Part shown: positions 1 to 8,569 of the stretch, one piece after another
Layout of the letters: every line of letters starts with the position of its first letter
How positions within the stretch are numbered: position 1 is the first letter of the stretch
Assembly (NCBI RefSeq): GCF_000429485.1
Contig: NZ_AUBY01000016.1
Location: 1-64,000, forward strand
Direction: 5' to 3'
Source: Aliagarivorans marinus DSM 23064
GTDB lineage: Bacteria > Pseudomonadota > Gammaproteobacteria > Enterobacterales > Celerinatantimonadaceae
DNA: 64,000 nucleotides
Notes under the pieces: model-generated
Database searches by the model: none
Seen by the model: only the letters and a program-made list of their open reading frames with translations
What the model was told of the DNA's origin: nothing
Translations under genes and position numbers: made by a program

Positions 1-1
1 C

Positions 2-256
2 CACGTACACTTGATTGTAAAGGTTCCGCCAAAGCTGAGTGTTTCCAAGCTGATGGGGGCGCTAAAAGGGAAGATAGCTCTGAAGCTATTCAACAAGTTT
101 CCGTACTTGAGGAAGAACAAGCTTTGGGGCAACCACTTTTGGCAGCGAGGGTATTTCGTAGATACTGTGGGTATTAACGAAGAAATCATACGCCGATATG
201 TAAGACATCAAGAGAAAGTTGAGCGTCAAGAGCAAGGTGAGTTGGCGCTGCACTAG
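2..256 (+). CDS. tnpA: IS200/IS605-type transposase (TnpA), 3' part only
   Basis: The reading frame is open from the window edge and reads HVHLIVKVPPKLSVS at its start, the HUH (His-x-His) metal-binding motif of Y1 single-strand transposases. It continues with the conserved family blocks LMGALKGK, FWQRGYFVDTVG and IRRYVRHQ. The Tyr of YVRHQ, followed four residues later by Gln, fits the catalytic tyrosine helix. About 84 residues remain of the usual 140-155; the 5' part lies outside the window, so I cannot say whether the copy is intact. This enzyme family moves IS200/IS605 or REP-type elements as single-stranded DNA. Family assignment is firm; membership in IS200 versus a REP-associated transposase is open. 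Confidence 0.85.
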   Translation, partial: HVHLIVKVPPKLSVSKLMGALKGKIALKLFNKFPYLRKNKLWGNHFWQRGYFVDTVGINEEIIRRYVRHQEKVERQEQGELALH

Positions 257-262
257 ACAAAG

Positions 263-279
263 GCCCCCTTCGAGGGGGC
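263..279 (-). terminator. Hairpin between transposase and DUF4328 gene
   Basis: GCCCCCT and AGGGGGC form a 7-bp GC stem with a 3-base loop directly beyond the stop codon of the minus-strand DUF4328 gene. On the minus strand it is followed by a short T run, so it probably ends that transcript. It could also belong to the end structure of the adjacent IS200-like element. Confidence 0.55.
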
Positions 280-981
280 TCATTCAAAGCCACCTTCTTT
301 AGAAGGTGGATATTTACATGCCAGGCTGGCGAAGGCACCCACATGGCGGTGGGCGATTTGATCGAGTGATTGATTGATATGGCCAACCAACAACAGGGTT
401 GTGCTAAGCAGGGTAATGCTTAGCATATCGGTCACCAGCAAGCACGCCGCCTCGGGTGAGTGCAGGGCATTAGGGAGCGAGTGAAGCGGATTAAGCAAGT
501 GCGCTAGAAAATGCGTTACAAAGCTTATCCACCATAAGCGCAACAGGAAGGTCGGAACCGGCTTGGTTTTGCCTTCCAGGGTATGAATATGGCGACACAG
601 TTCAACCATCGCTTGATAGGGTTTCCAGAAGAACGCGACAGGCACGAAATACCAGGCAATCGACTGGAACGGACTGAAGCGCAGCCCCTTGGCCCCCAAC
701 TGATGCAGGTTGTAGTTGCAGCGATAAATCCAAGACAACATGGCCACGCTGCAACTCACCATCACGATGAGGTAACTGCCGGTGAGCTCAGCGGTACGCG
801 GGAAGTAAGGCACCCCCATTTCACGAAGCTGTTCCTGCTGATAGCCCGAGTACTCAAATACAAGCTCAAAAAGATGGCTGGCAAACAATAAGGATATCGA
901 CACCAACAGCAGCCAGAGTAGCCACTTAAGAATGCGGTTAATAAGTGTAGGGTCCCGATATTCGACGCGCTGAGCATGCAT
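280..981 (-). CDS. DUF4328 family membrane protein
   Basis: A 233-residue integral membrane protein with about five to six hydrophobic segments. The central block with RFSPFQSIAWYFVPVAFFW followed by KPYQAMVEL is characteristic of DUF4328 proteins, whose function is unknown. I place the start at the ATG at 981 rather than a TTG three bases upstream, because an AGGGG ribosome site lies about eight bases before it. It is monocistronic on the minus strand, with a hairpin just after its stop. Nothing in the neighbours suggests a role. Confidence 0.75.
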   Translation of the reverse strand: MHAQRVEYRDPTLINRILKWLLWLLLVSISLLFASHLFELVFEYSGYQQEQLREMGVPYFPRTAELTGSYLIVMVSCSVAMLSWIYRCNYNLHQLGAKGLRFSPFQSIAWYFVPVAFFWKPYQAMVELCRHIHTLEGKTKPVPTFLLRLWWISFVTHFLAHLLNPLHSLPNALHSPEAACLLVTDMLSITLLSTTLLLVGHINQSLDQIAHRHVGAFASLACKYPPSKEGGFE

Positions 982-1371
982 CAATGCTGCCCCTGTCCAA
1001 TTGATTGTTATGTTAATTTTCGCAGTTTGAGCAGGAAGCTAAAGGTGCATTCCTGCGAATTGTGATCATCTCAACAACGCGACTTCTGGAAGTTTAAGCT
1101 GACTCACGAAGTCGGGGGCTCGCAAGATACTGCCTGAAACTGGAATGCTGAAAGAGTGCAGCAGGTGCTAAATTTATGACCTGGAATCGTACTACATTCG
1201 AACTTGAATGTTGCAGCCTGAACGGTGGTGTTGGCGCCTCTGTGAGTATCAAGTGCTACCCATGGAATGCGTCTCAATATGCGATAGAGGCAAACACCTG
1301 ATCGTACTGAATACTATCCAGACTTATGATGATTCAGGCACAAGCCCCATATCTGTCAGTGGTTCTCGAGT
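982..1371. other. Intergenic stretch without a gene
   Basis: About 390 bases between the DUF4328 start and the transaldolase stop. It should hold the DUF4328 promoter near its left end. Possible frames here have no ribosome site and no recognisable protein. An imperfect CCACC/GGTGG hairpin overlaps the transaldolase stop and may help to terminate that gene. Confidence 0.5.
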
Positions 1372-2361
1372 TTAAACAGTCGCCACCATTGGTGGCTGTT
1401 CAACTTGGTCGAACATTAGCGACGCCATCATCGTCTCAAGTTTGTGCTGATCGATGGCGAAGTTACGAATCCCTTCCGCGAGCTTTTCCGACGCCATGGC
1501 ATCTTGGTTGTGCTCCCACAAAAACTCACTTTGGGACAAGGGGAAGGGGCGCGCTTGATGAGCACTGTCGGGGCTTAGTGCGCGCGATAAGGCCGCTTCC
1601 CCATAACTGAGTTTTTCCAGCAGGTGGGGGTTAATGGTTAGGCGGTCACAACCGGCTAGCGCGGTGATTTGACCCACATTTCGGAAGCTTGCCGCCATTA
1701 CCACGGTGGGATAATCGTGCTGCTTATAGTACTGATAGATCTGTTTTACCGAGCGAACCCCCGGGTCTGTCTCAGGGGTAAACTCTCCGGCCCCCCGGGC
1801 TTGGTACCAGTCGGTGATTCTGCCCACAAAAGGTGAGATTAGGTAGACACCTGCTTCTGCGCACGCCCGAGCTTGGGCAAATGAAAACAGCAAAGTTAGA
1901 TTGCAGTTGATCCCTTCTCGTTCCAGTATCTGCGCTGCGCGAATGCCTTGCCAAGTCGCAGCCAGCTTGATCAGTATCCGTTGATTGGGCACTCCGGCGT
2001 CGTTGTAGAGTGCAACAAGCTTGCGGGCCTTAGCGAGGCTAGCCTCGATGTCGTAAGAGAGTGTCGCGCTCACCTCGGTAGAGATACGCCCCGGAATCAT
2101 CGAGAGGATCTCGCAGCCTATCTGTACCGCTAGTCGGTCACACGCTTCTTCAACCGCTTGCTGGCGGGGTAAGTTCAGTTGGCGAACTTCACTTAAAACA
2201 TTATTAATCAATTGCTTATAATGAGATAATTGTGCCGCTTTTAGAATGAGGGATGGATTGGTTGTGGCATCCTGCGGCGCATAGGTGGTGATCTCTGAGA
2301 TATCGCCAGTGTCTGCAACGATGGTTGAGTAGCGTTTAAGTTCACTGAGTTGATTAGCCAT
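1372..2361 (-). CDS. tal: Transaldolase (TalB type)
   Basis: A cytosolic enzyme of the pentose-phosphate pathway that moves a dihydroxyacetone unit between fructose-6-phosphate and erythrose-4-phosphate through a Schiff base. Visible family blocks are [12 protein letters not shown] (about residues 31-42), the Schiff-base lysine in [13 protein letters not shown] (Lys132, the same number as in E. coli TalB) and [11 protein letters not shown]. Length is 329 residues against about 317 for TalB. The start at 2361 is chosen because a GAGAGGG site lies just upstream and the conserved region starts there. It is divergent from the SorC-family regulator, and a TCATATGTTC element lies some 20 bases upstream. 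A second housekeeping transaldolase probably exists elsewhere; this copy is likely dedicated to the sugar locus. Confidence 0.93.
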   Translation of the reverse strand: MANQLSELKRYSTIVADTGDISEITTYAPQDATTNPSLILKAAQLSHYKQLINNVLSEVRQLNLPRQQAVEEACDRLAVQIGCEILSMIPGRISTEVSATLSYDIEASLAKARKLVALYNDAGVPNQRILIKLAATWQGIRAAQILEREGINCNLTLLFSFAQARACAEAGVYLISPFVGRITDWYQARGAGEFTPETDPGVRSVKQIYQYYKQHDYPTVVMAASFRNVGQITALAGCDRLTINPHLLEKLSYGEAALSRALSPDSAHQARPFPLSQSEFLWEHNQDAMASEKLAEGIRNFAIDQHKLETMMASLMFDQVEQPPMVATV

Positions 2362-2381
2362 ACTGATTACCCTCTCTGTGT

Positions 2382-2391
2382 TCATATGTTC
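2382..2391 (+). promoter_or_regulatory. TCATATGTTC element A (candidate SorC-family operator)
   Basis: TCATATGTTC preceded by TGTGT and followed by ATTATA, in the region between tal and the divergent SorC-type regulator. The identical decamer recurs at 4012-4021 (reverse), 4684-4693 and 11559-11568, all at control regions or gene ends of this locus. A weaker relative (TTACATATGA, 2542-2551) lies nearer the regulator. The proposal that the SorC protein binds here is inference from position and repetition. Confidence 0.55.
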
Positions 2392-2615
2392 ATTATAATG
2401 CCAAATGTTTAGGCTGTTGTATAAGTTGATTGTCAATAGTGTGACGCGTAAAGCATTCGCTCAGCGCGTAATGGTGCGTGTTTATTGAGCTGGCCTCGCT
2501 GTTTTGGCTATGTATACGTTGTGAGTATGATTTCGATGTGATTACATATGAACGATAGCGATATTTTTGTTGGTGTGGCGGAAGCAAGCGTTCACAAAGA
2601 CTTAAGGAAAAAACT

Positions 2616-3593
2616 ATGGATTTGCAGTTACCGGATGAAACCGATCTTCTGACTGAGATCGCCATGGCCTATTACCAGAATGGCGCCACCCAGGAAGAGA
2701 TCTCGAAACGCTTTGCCGTGTCTCGGATCAAAGTGGGCCGGTTGCTAAGAAAAGCCCGCGAAGAAGGGATTGTAGAAATCACCGTGAAGTATCATCCGGT
2801 GTTCTCGGCCAACCTTGAGCAACAGCTCATTGATCGCTTCGGGATTAAGCGCGCCTTAATTGCGCTAGATCAGCCACATGAGGAAGAGCAGCGTAGCTTA
2901 GTCGCCGGCTTGGTATCCGGTTACCTATCTAATGCACTCACCGATGACACAGTCGTCACCGTTGGGCAGGGGAGGAATATCTCTGCAGTGGCCGAGTATA
3001 TGGGAGTGACAGCCAAGCGTAACTGCCGGTTTGTGTGTGGCATCGGTGGTATCCACCCGCGCGGCGGGCTGACCAATGCCGACCACATTTGCCGACAGTT
3101 GGTGAAGAAGTTTGGTGGTAGCAGCGAAACGCTTTACGCCCCTGCTTTTGTGAACGACCCAACCATTCGCGCCAGCTTGATGGCGAACCCCACCATTACG
3201 CAAACCCTTGATCTCGCACGAAAGGCCGATATGGCATTGGTGGGGGTGGGCGATATGAGTAGCAATAGCTATATGGTCGATCTGGGTTGGTTTAGTGCTC
3301 AGGAAGTCAGCGATGCGCGCATGCACCATGGGGTTATCGGTGATATCGCCGGCTACGACTTCTTCGATATCCATGGCAACACCTCGCACAACATAATGAG
3401 CGACCGTATCATTGGCCTCAATATTGAGGAGTTCAAGCAGATCCCCGAGGTTATCGCCGTCGCCTCTGAGAGCAGCAAGTCGCTTTCTTTGCTGGGAGCC
3501 TTGCGCACCGGCGTGATCGACGTACTGGCTACCAGTGTCTCCAACGCCATGGCAATCATAAATCTCGACGACCTTAAGCAAAACAAAGCCTAG
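2616..3593 (+). CDS. SorC/DeoR-type sugar-binding transcriptional regulator
   Basis: A 325-residue regulator of the SorC family (relatives: LsrR, EryD, DeoR of Bacillus). An N-terminal winged helix-turn-helix lies at about residues 10-55 (YYQNGATQEEISKRFAVSR, then KVGRLLRKAREEG). The C-terminal effector domain has the isomerase-like fold with GQGRNISAVAEY and VGVGDM blocks. These proteins sense phosphorylated sugars and usually repress transport and catabolic operons. It starts with ATG after an AAGG-rich leader and is divergent from tal, upstream of rpiB. Four copies of a shared decamer at the promoters of this locus make it the likely local repressor. The inducer is probably the sugar phosphate made by the DhaK/DhaL pair. 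Confidence 0.85.
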   Translation: MDLQLPDETDLLTEIAMAYYQNGATQEEISKRFAVSRIKVGRLLRKAREEGIVEITVKYHPVFSANLEQQLIDRFGIKRALIALDQPHEEEQRSLVAGLVSGYLSNALTDDTVVTVGQGRNISAVAEYMGVTAKRNCRFVCGIGGIHPRGGLTNADHICRQLVKKFGGSSETLYAPAFVNDPTIRASLMANPTITQTLDLARKADMALVGVGDMSSNSYMVDLGWFSAQEVSDARMHHGVIGDIAGYDFFDIHGNTSHNIMSDRIIGLNIEEFKQIPEVIAVASESSKSLSLLGALRTGVIDVLATSVSNAMAIINLDDLKQNKA

Positions 3594-4029
3594 CGTTAGT
3601 CGCTGGATAGGGCGCGGTCACTGTCATTGTTACGGTGTGCTTTTCTGGCTCCGGTCATGTGTGACTGGCCTAAGAAGCAAACCTCATTAAGCGGGGAATC
3701 GTCGTAGGGCAGCGACTAAGCCCCGCTGATTTAGCGTCTCCATTCTCGATTGTTCAACTGTTTGTTCAAGCTTTTATTTAGCTCGCCTAGTCCACTACCA
3801 TCCTTGCTCCAAATGCCTGGGTAATTGCTGCATTCGCTGCCGTTTAACTTCTCCCACGATGCGTGAACCTATGTTTATAATGCGATCATTCGATTGGTGG
3901 TTTGGTGAATGTTTTCGCGCCACAAACGGTTTGAGTGATCGTAACTACGGGTTTTAACAGGAATTCTTGTATGTAATCCGCTGATCTGGCATATTCAAAT
4001 GTGCGCTATATGAACATATGAGGCTTAAC
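3594..4029. other. Regulator-rpiB intergenic region
   Basis: About 435 bases without a gene. A long-loop hairpin, AGCGGGG at about 3690 pairing with CCCCGCT at about 3721, lies downstream of the regulator and may attenuate or end its transcript. The right end should contain the rpiB promoter and includes the TCATATGTTC element (reverse) directly at the rpiB ribosome site. Confidence 0.5.
4012..4021 (-). promoter_or_regulatory. TCATATGTTC element C, overlapping the rpiB ribosome site
   Basis: The plus strand reads GAACATATGA, the exact reverse complement of elements A, D and G. It ends just where the GAGG ribosome site of rpiB begins, so a bound protein would block initiation or transcription of rpiB. 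Confidence 0.55.
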
Positions 4030-4476
4030 ATGAAGATTGCAATAGGCTGTGATAATGCTGCTATTGAGCTGAAGAATGTAATTACGCAACACCTGTTATC
4101 GCTAGGCTTTGAGGTGGTCGATCACAATCACGGTCACGACCCCGATGAGCTTTATGCCGATGTCGCCGCGCGAGTCGCGTTAGCGGTTAAGCACCAGCAT
4201 CAACCACGCGGCATCATCCTATGCGGCACCGGTATCGGCGTATGCATCATGGCCAACAAGGTCCGCGGCATCCGCGCCGCGCTATGTCACGATACCTTTT
4301 CCGCCGAGCGAGCCCAGTTAAGCAACAACGCCCAGATCATCACCATGGGGGCGAGGGTGATTGGCTCGGAGCTGGCAAAGCGCATCGTCTCCACCTGGCT
4401 GTCATGCGAGTTTGTTGATGGGCCGTCGACGGCAAAAGTAGAGCGGATCCACGAGCTAGAGCAGCAAAACGCCTAG
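4030..4476 (+). CDS. rpiB: RpiB/LacAB-family sugar-phosphate isomerase
   Basis: A 148-residue RpiB-family aldose-ketose isomerase. Visible features are the N-terminal IAIGCDNAAIELK block, the catalytic-cysteine motif LCGTGIG (Cys65), ANKVRGIRAALCHD and the C-terminal TMGARVIG. The start is the ATG at 4030, seven bases after GAGG, not the in-frame ATG at 4018. Ribose-5-phosphate isomerases of this family usually read DHAG near residues 8-11; here it is DNAA, which hints at a different substrate. Brucella EryI, a relative, isomerises D-erythrulose-4-phosphate to D-erythrose-4-phosphate. With transaldolase and DhaK/DhaL alongside, that reaction is my preferred inference, with ordinary ribose-5-phosphate isomerase as the alternative. 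Confidence 0.85.
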   Translation: MKIAIGCDNAAIELKNVITQHLLSLGFEVVDHNHGHDPDELYADVAARVALAVKHQHQPRGIILCGTGIGVCIMANKVRGIRAALCHDTFSAERAQLSNNAQIITMGARVIGSELAKRIVSTWLSCEFVDGPSTAKVERIHELEQQNA

Positions 4477-4525
4477 CTCCTGGCTAATCGCAAGTCCTTA
4501 ACAGCTTGCTCCCCTAGACCGCTGG

Positions 4526-4547
4526 CCTGGCTTTAAACAAGCCAGGT
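4526..4547 (+). terminator. Hairpin after rpiB
   Basis: CCTGGCTT and AAGCCAGG pair around a 6-base loop, about 50 bases past the rpiB stop. The following TCTTG is a weak T tract, so termination is plausible but not certain. Confidence 0.5.
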
Positions 4548-4683
4548 CTTGCGACTGGCACTCCCGAAAGTCAACTCCTAGTAAGCCTCACTGCAGGCGT
4601 GAATCAAACACAGCGCAGTTGAAGCGCTCATCCTTACTGCTTCGCCCAGCAGTACTAAGCACATCAAACACCCAAACGGTTCA

Positions 4684-4693
4684 TCATATGTTC
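4684..4693 (+). promoter_or_regulatory. TCATATGTTC element D
   Basis: Exact copy of the decamer found at tal, rpiB and dhaK. It lies between the convergent ends of rpiB and the ABC operon, where no promoter is expected. A looser relative (GCATATGTTT, 4753-4762) follows. It may be an auxiliary site for looping or chance. Confidence 0.35.
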
Positions 4694-4724
4694 GAATTAG
4701 GATGGCGAAGCTACAAAAGCCGAG

Positions 4725-4754
4725 GCTCGCAAGCGCACTGTTACGCTTGCGAGC
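4725..4754 (-). terminator. Terminator of the dhaKL-ABC operon
   Basis: GCTCGCAAGCG and CGCTTGCGAGC form a perfect 11-bp stem with an 8-base loop, about 35 bases past the last permease gene in the minus-strand direction. A short CTTTTG tract follows on the minus strand. Confidence 0.65.
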
Positions 4755-4787
4755 ATATGTTTGGCTTGTTAGGTGAGAAGCCGAGCC

Positions 4788-5834
4788 TCAGGCTTGCTTC
4801 TTGTCGGTAAAGCAGAAGAACAAACCGGCAATCAGAATAAAGCTACCAAGGATAGCGGTTTGCCAAGTGCTGGGTATCCCAACCAAGATCAGTACGTTAC
4901 TCACCAAGGTAATAAGGATAACCCCGAGCATGGTGCCGCCTACAGAGCCGGAGCCACCGGTAATCCGCGCCCCCCCCAGCACCACTGCGGCAATCACCGC
5001 AAGTTCGGTACCCGCAAGGTCGAAGGGGTTGGCCAAGCGATTGGACGACACATGTAAAATGCCGGCGATCCCAGCCAGAAAGCCCGCGTAGGCGAAAACA
5101 AATAGCTGTACTTGCGGCACTTTAAATCCCAAGCGTTCGGCGATATCCGGGTTACCACCGGTCGCATAGATAGCGCGCCCCATCAACGTGTGGTTGAGAA
5201 TAAACCAGGTGAGTAGGGCAGCGGCTAACAACACCAGCACATAGGCCGGTAGCTTCACCTCGAAGCCTGCATCGTTGGTTAAGGTCACCAGCGTGATCTG
5301 GCCAAACTGCTCCATTGATGCGGGGATGTTCATAAACAGTGCGGTACCGATAAAGGTCAACAGGAACCCGCGGAACGCGTATTGGGTACCGATAGTTACA
5401 ATCAGCGACGGCGCTTTTAAGGTATTCACCAACAGGCCGTTCACCACACCTAGCAGGGTGCCACCTATGGCCCCCATAACCATGATGGGGAAAAATCCCA
5501 GCTCGGGCATGTAGTTGGTCACTAACATGGTAACTGAGTACATCACCAAGGCCGCAACAGAGGTAAAAGACACCTCCAGCCCGCCTGCGGCAAGCACTAC
5601 CAGTACCCCGAGGGCGAATAGCCCACGAATCACTGAGGCACGGAGAATGTCGAACACGTTGGCCATCTGCCAAAAAGAGGGGGCAATCGTGCCCACCACT
5701 AGGCAGACGATGATGATCAGCAACAGTGGAAACATAATCGGATGATTAACCAGCCACTGCTGCAACTTTTGATATACATTCGCACTGTCGGAGATGTCCA
5801 TCGTTTTGGTATTGGTGTCGCTTATTGCGGTCAT
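4788..5834 (-). CDS. Sugar ABC transporter permease (RbsC/LsrC-like), last gene of operon
   Basis: A 348-residue inner-membrane permease of the branched-chain/ribose type (BPD_transp_2), with about eight to ten hydrophobic segments. The block GGNPDIAERLGFKV is the cytoplasmic EAA-like coupling loop, and GTELAVIAAVVLGG plus GGTMLGV are typical of RbsC/XylH/LsrC proteins. Its ATG overlaps the TGA of the ATPase gene (ATGA), indicating translational coupling. It pairs with a second permease in the same operon, as in LsrC/LsrD or other two-permease systems. A terminator lies beyond its stop. Confidence 0.9.
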   Translation of the reverse strand: MTAISDTNTKTMDISDSANVYQKLQQWLVNHPIMFPLLLIIIVCLVVGTIAPSFWQMANVFDILRASVIRGLFALGVLVVLAAGGLEVSFTSVAALVMYSVTMLVTNYMPELGFFPIMVMGAIGGTLLGVVNGLLVNTLKAPSLIVTIGTQYAFRGFLLTFIGTALFMNIPASMEQFGQITLVTLTNDAGFEVKLPAYVLVLLAAALLTWFILNHTLMGRAIYATGGNPDIAERLGFKVPQVQLFVFAYAGFLAGIAGILHVSSNRLANPFDLAGTELAVIAAVVLGGARITGGSGSVGGTMLGVILITLVSNVLILVGIPSTWQTAILGSFILIAGLFFCFTDKKQA

Positions 5835-7417
5835 AGCGCAACTCCTTGTGTAGCTTTGTTGCCACTCGCGATATGGGTATACAACTGCTGTTCGGTCAGC
5901 TCTTCCACGGGGACAATGGTTTTCATTCTGCCGTCAGACATCACCGCGATACGGTCACAGTTTTGAATCAACTCAGGGAGGTCATCACTGATGATAATCA
6001 CCCCCATGCCGGATTCTGCTTGCTGCTGAATTATTCGATAAATCGTATCTTTGGAGCCGACATCAACGCCCACCGTTGGGCCATGAAGAATAAGAAGCTG
6101 CGGGTCGGTCGCCAGCCAGCGACCAATCAACACTTTTTGCTGGTTGCCACCGCTTAGCGATTTTACTGGTGCCTTCACATCACTCGCGACCACCGCCAAA
6201 TCGTTGACCATATTCTCGGTATGCTCGGTCGCTCGGTGTTTGTCGATTAAGCCAAGCTGGCCGCGCAGTTTGTCCAGAATGCCCATCACGGCATTGTCGA
6301 GAATCGGCTTATCTAAGAATAAGCCCTCGGTTAGCCGATCTTCCGGCACATAGCCAATACCCGCCTTCACGGCATCATCGACTTGATGAAGGCTAAGTAG
6401 GCGGCCATTGAGCTGTATCGTGCCTTCACTGGCTGGCTCCACACCCGCCAGCGCTTTGGGTAACTCATTACGGCCCGAGTCCAGCAGGCCGGTAATACCT
6501 AAGATCTCGCCTTTCGCCAGCGAGAAGTTAACGTTGCTGAAGGCCCCAGTCTTGCCAAGTTGGTTCACCGTTAACAGCCGCTCACCGGCTTGCTGCGGCG
6601 CGCGGTAACGCCCTTGTTCTATTTCGCGCCCGGTCATTAGGTAGCCGATGCGCTGCTTGCTCAAATCGGCAATGTCGCACTGGCAAACCAGCTCGCCGTC
6701 GCGCATCACCAGGCCGATACCGCCAATCTCTTTACACTCGTCCAGCTTGTGAGTGACGAAAAGCACCGCAACGCCCTCGGCCTGCAGCTTGCGCACCACA
6801 GCGATAAGGTTATCCACTTCACTCTTGGTCAGTGCCGTGGTTGGCTCATCCATAATCACCAATCCGGCGCTTCCGGCCACCGCTCTTGCTATCGCTACCA
6901 ACTGGCGGGTGGCAATCGGCAGGCGATCGACCTGAGTGTTTAAGAAGGTAGGAGTAACGGGTAGCTCAACAATTCTTAACGCTTGTTTGGCAGTTTGAAT
7001 TAGCGCAGCGCTGTCTAGCTTGCGATAGAGCTTTCCGTTTGATTTGACTAGCTGTTGGCTCAGCCCAATATTCTCAGCCACCGTGAGGTTGGGCAGCAGC
7101 GACAGGTCTTGGTAGACCGTTTCAATACCCAGTGAGAGTGCTTTGATGGAGCTAAAATCCGAGACGGTTTCGCCATTCACCTTCAAGTGTCCCGATGAGG
7201 CAGGGTGCGCCCCAGCGATAACCTTGATCAAGGTACTCTTGCCACAGCCATTCTCGCCCAGTAAGTGGTAGATCTGGCCTGGCTCAATGTTGAGGCTGAC
7301 GCCTTTTAAGGCATGCACACCACCAAAACGCTTGTGGATCTCGTGCAGCTCAATAAATGCAGTGGCTGAGCTATCGCGAGTAGTAGGGAGAGCTTGTTCA
7401 ATCGGTTGCGCCGCCAT
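5831..7417 (-). CDS. Sugar ABC transporter ATPase with two nucleotide-binding domains
   Basis: A 528-residue double ATPase of the RbsA/XylG/LsrA group. The first half has Walker A (LLGENGCGKST, about residues 53-63) and Walker B (LVIMDEPTTAL). The second half has the degenerate Walker A GITGLLDSGRNE, the signature LSGGNQQKV and the usual LILHGPTVGVDVG. Start is the ATG at 7417; a GTG three bases earlier is also possible, both after a GGAG site. It lies between the binding protein and a permease and energises import of the unknown sugar. Confidence 0.92.
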   Translation of the reverse strand: MAAQPIEQALPTTRDSSATAFIELHEIHKRFGGVHALKGVSLNIEPGQIYHLLGENGCGKSTLIKVIAGAHPASSGHLKVNGETVSDFSSIKALSLGIETVYQDLSLLPNLTVAENIGLSQQLVKSNGKLYRKLDSAALIQTAKQALRIVELPVTPTFLNTQVDRLPIATRQLVAIARAVAGSAGLVIMDEPTTALTKSEVDNLIAVVRKLQAEGVAVLFVTHKLDECKEIGGIGLVMRDGELVCQCDIADLSKQRIGYLMTGREIEQGRYRAPQQAGERLLTVNQLGKTGAFSNVNFSLAKGEILGITGLLDSGRNELPKALAGVEPASEGTIQLNGRLLSLHQVDDAVKAGIGYVPEDRLTEGLFLDKPILDNAVMGILDKLRGQLGLIDKHRATEHTENMVNDLAVVASDVKAPVKSLSGGNQQKVLIGRWLATDPQLLILHGPTVGVDVGSKDTIYRIIQQQAESGMGVIIISDDLPELIQNCDRIAVMSDGRMKTIVPVEELTEQQLYTHIASGNKATQGVAL

Positions 7418-7495
7418 CACTCCAGACTCCTTATGAGGTTATTGCCTTAGCAAGCGGAGTACCCCGGTGTACCCCGCCTGAACCAATGACGAGGA

Positions 7496-8494
7496 TTAGA
7501 ATGGGTAATCCTTGTAGTTTGATACGTCTACATCAACCCATGCTTGCCCACGCACAATGATGCCCTCGCCGGGGCCTTGAGTGACCTGAATGTCGTTGTA
7601 ACCGGGAACCCCAAGGTCCATGCCGCTCTTAATCTCTTCGCCATTCAGGGTCATGTTGGTCAGGATATTCATCACCATCCCGGCATCTTTCGGGTCCCAG
7701 AACGAGATGTACTGTACTGCGCCACTCTCCAGATAAGGGCCGGTATCCTGAGGTAGGCCAAGTCCAACAACACAGACTTTGCCGATAAGCCCCGCTTCCT
7801 CTACAGCGCGGCCAATGCCGATAACGTCGATCGCCGAGCCACCCTGAAAGCCTTTAATGTCAGGGTAGGAGCGCAGTATCTCCTTGGCCTGCTCGTATGC
7901 GCGGTTAGCATCGTTGAAGCTTTCGTTCTTCGGCGATACCAGCTCCATCTCTGGGTATTGCTCGGCATACTGGGCACCGCCATCGGCCCACTGTACGTGA
8001 GTCAGGCTGCCCAATGAGCCTACAAAGGAGGTCCACTGGCCTTGATGGCCCATACACTCGGCAAGCTTCTGGTTGAAGTTGGCACCAAACTCGAAGTTAT
8101 CGAAGGCTTCCATGTCGACCATGGTGTTTTGCACGTTATCCGCCTCGTGGGTTGTGATAACAATGCCGCGCTGCATGGCGCGTCGGAACACGCCTTCCAG
8201 CGCAGAAGGGTCCATCGGGACAACGGTAATGGCATCAACACCTTGAGCGATTAAGTCCTGAATAATGGCAACTTGCTGGGCGGCATCAGCCTTTGCCGGG
8301 CCAACCTGGCGGGCTTTTACCCCATCGGTTTCTGCGCCAAAGGCCTCAACGCCTTGGCCCATACGGGTAAACCAGTTCTCACCGGTCACCTTGACCACGG
8401 TGGCAATCTCTTTTTCTGCCGACACAGCCGGTAGGGCAACGCTAGCTGCAACTAACAGCGACAGACTACTGAGTAAGAATGTAGATTTGCGCAT
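7496..8494 (-). CDS. Periplasmic sugar-binding protein (RhaS/LsrB-like)
   Basis: A 332-residue binding protein of the Peripla_BP_4 family. It begins with a Sec signal peptide (basic MRKST, hydrophobic core, cleavage near AVSA-EKE), followed by QQVAIIQDLIAQGVDAITVVP and the hinge-region block KGFQGGSAIDVIGIGRAVEEAG. I favour the ATG at 8494 because AGGAA lies nine bases upstream, although an ATG 15 bases earlier is in frame. The relatives bind rhamnose, autoinducer-2 or tetritols, so the ligand cannot be named from the sequence; the kinase and isomerase neighbours point to a small ketose or its precursor. Confidence 0.88.
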   Translation of the reverse strand: MRKSTFLLSSLSLLVAASVALPAVSAEKEIATVVKVTGENWFTRMGQGVEAFGAETDGVKARQVGPAKADAAQQVAIIQDLIAQGVDAITVVPMDPSALEGVFRRAMQRGIVITTHEADNVQNTMVDMEAFDNFEFGANFNQKLAECMGHQGQWTSFVGSLGSLTHVQWADGGAQYAEQYPEMELVSPKNESFNDANRAYEQAKEILRSYPDIKGFQGGSAIDVIGIGRAVEEAGLIGKVCVVGLGLPQDTGPYLESGAVQYISFWDPKDAGMVMNILTNMTLNGEEIKSGMDLGVPGYNDIQVTQGPGEGIIVRGQAWVDVDVSNYKDYPF

Positions 8495-8569
8495 TTTGAT
8501 GTTCCTCATTGTTATTTCTCCTTGGCTCTGCCTGAACGTAGGGTTTAATCAGGCAAATTCTGGCGCTAA

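Noticed and set aside
583-891. Open frame opposite the DUF4328 gene
   Set aside because: It lies wholly antisense to a recognisable membrane protein, has no ribosome site and a biased composition typical of shadow frames.
2925-3581. Long frame on the minus strand inside the SorC-type regulator
   Set aside because: The plus-strand frame encodes a clear regulator; the opposite frame has no motif or ribosome site.
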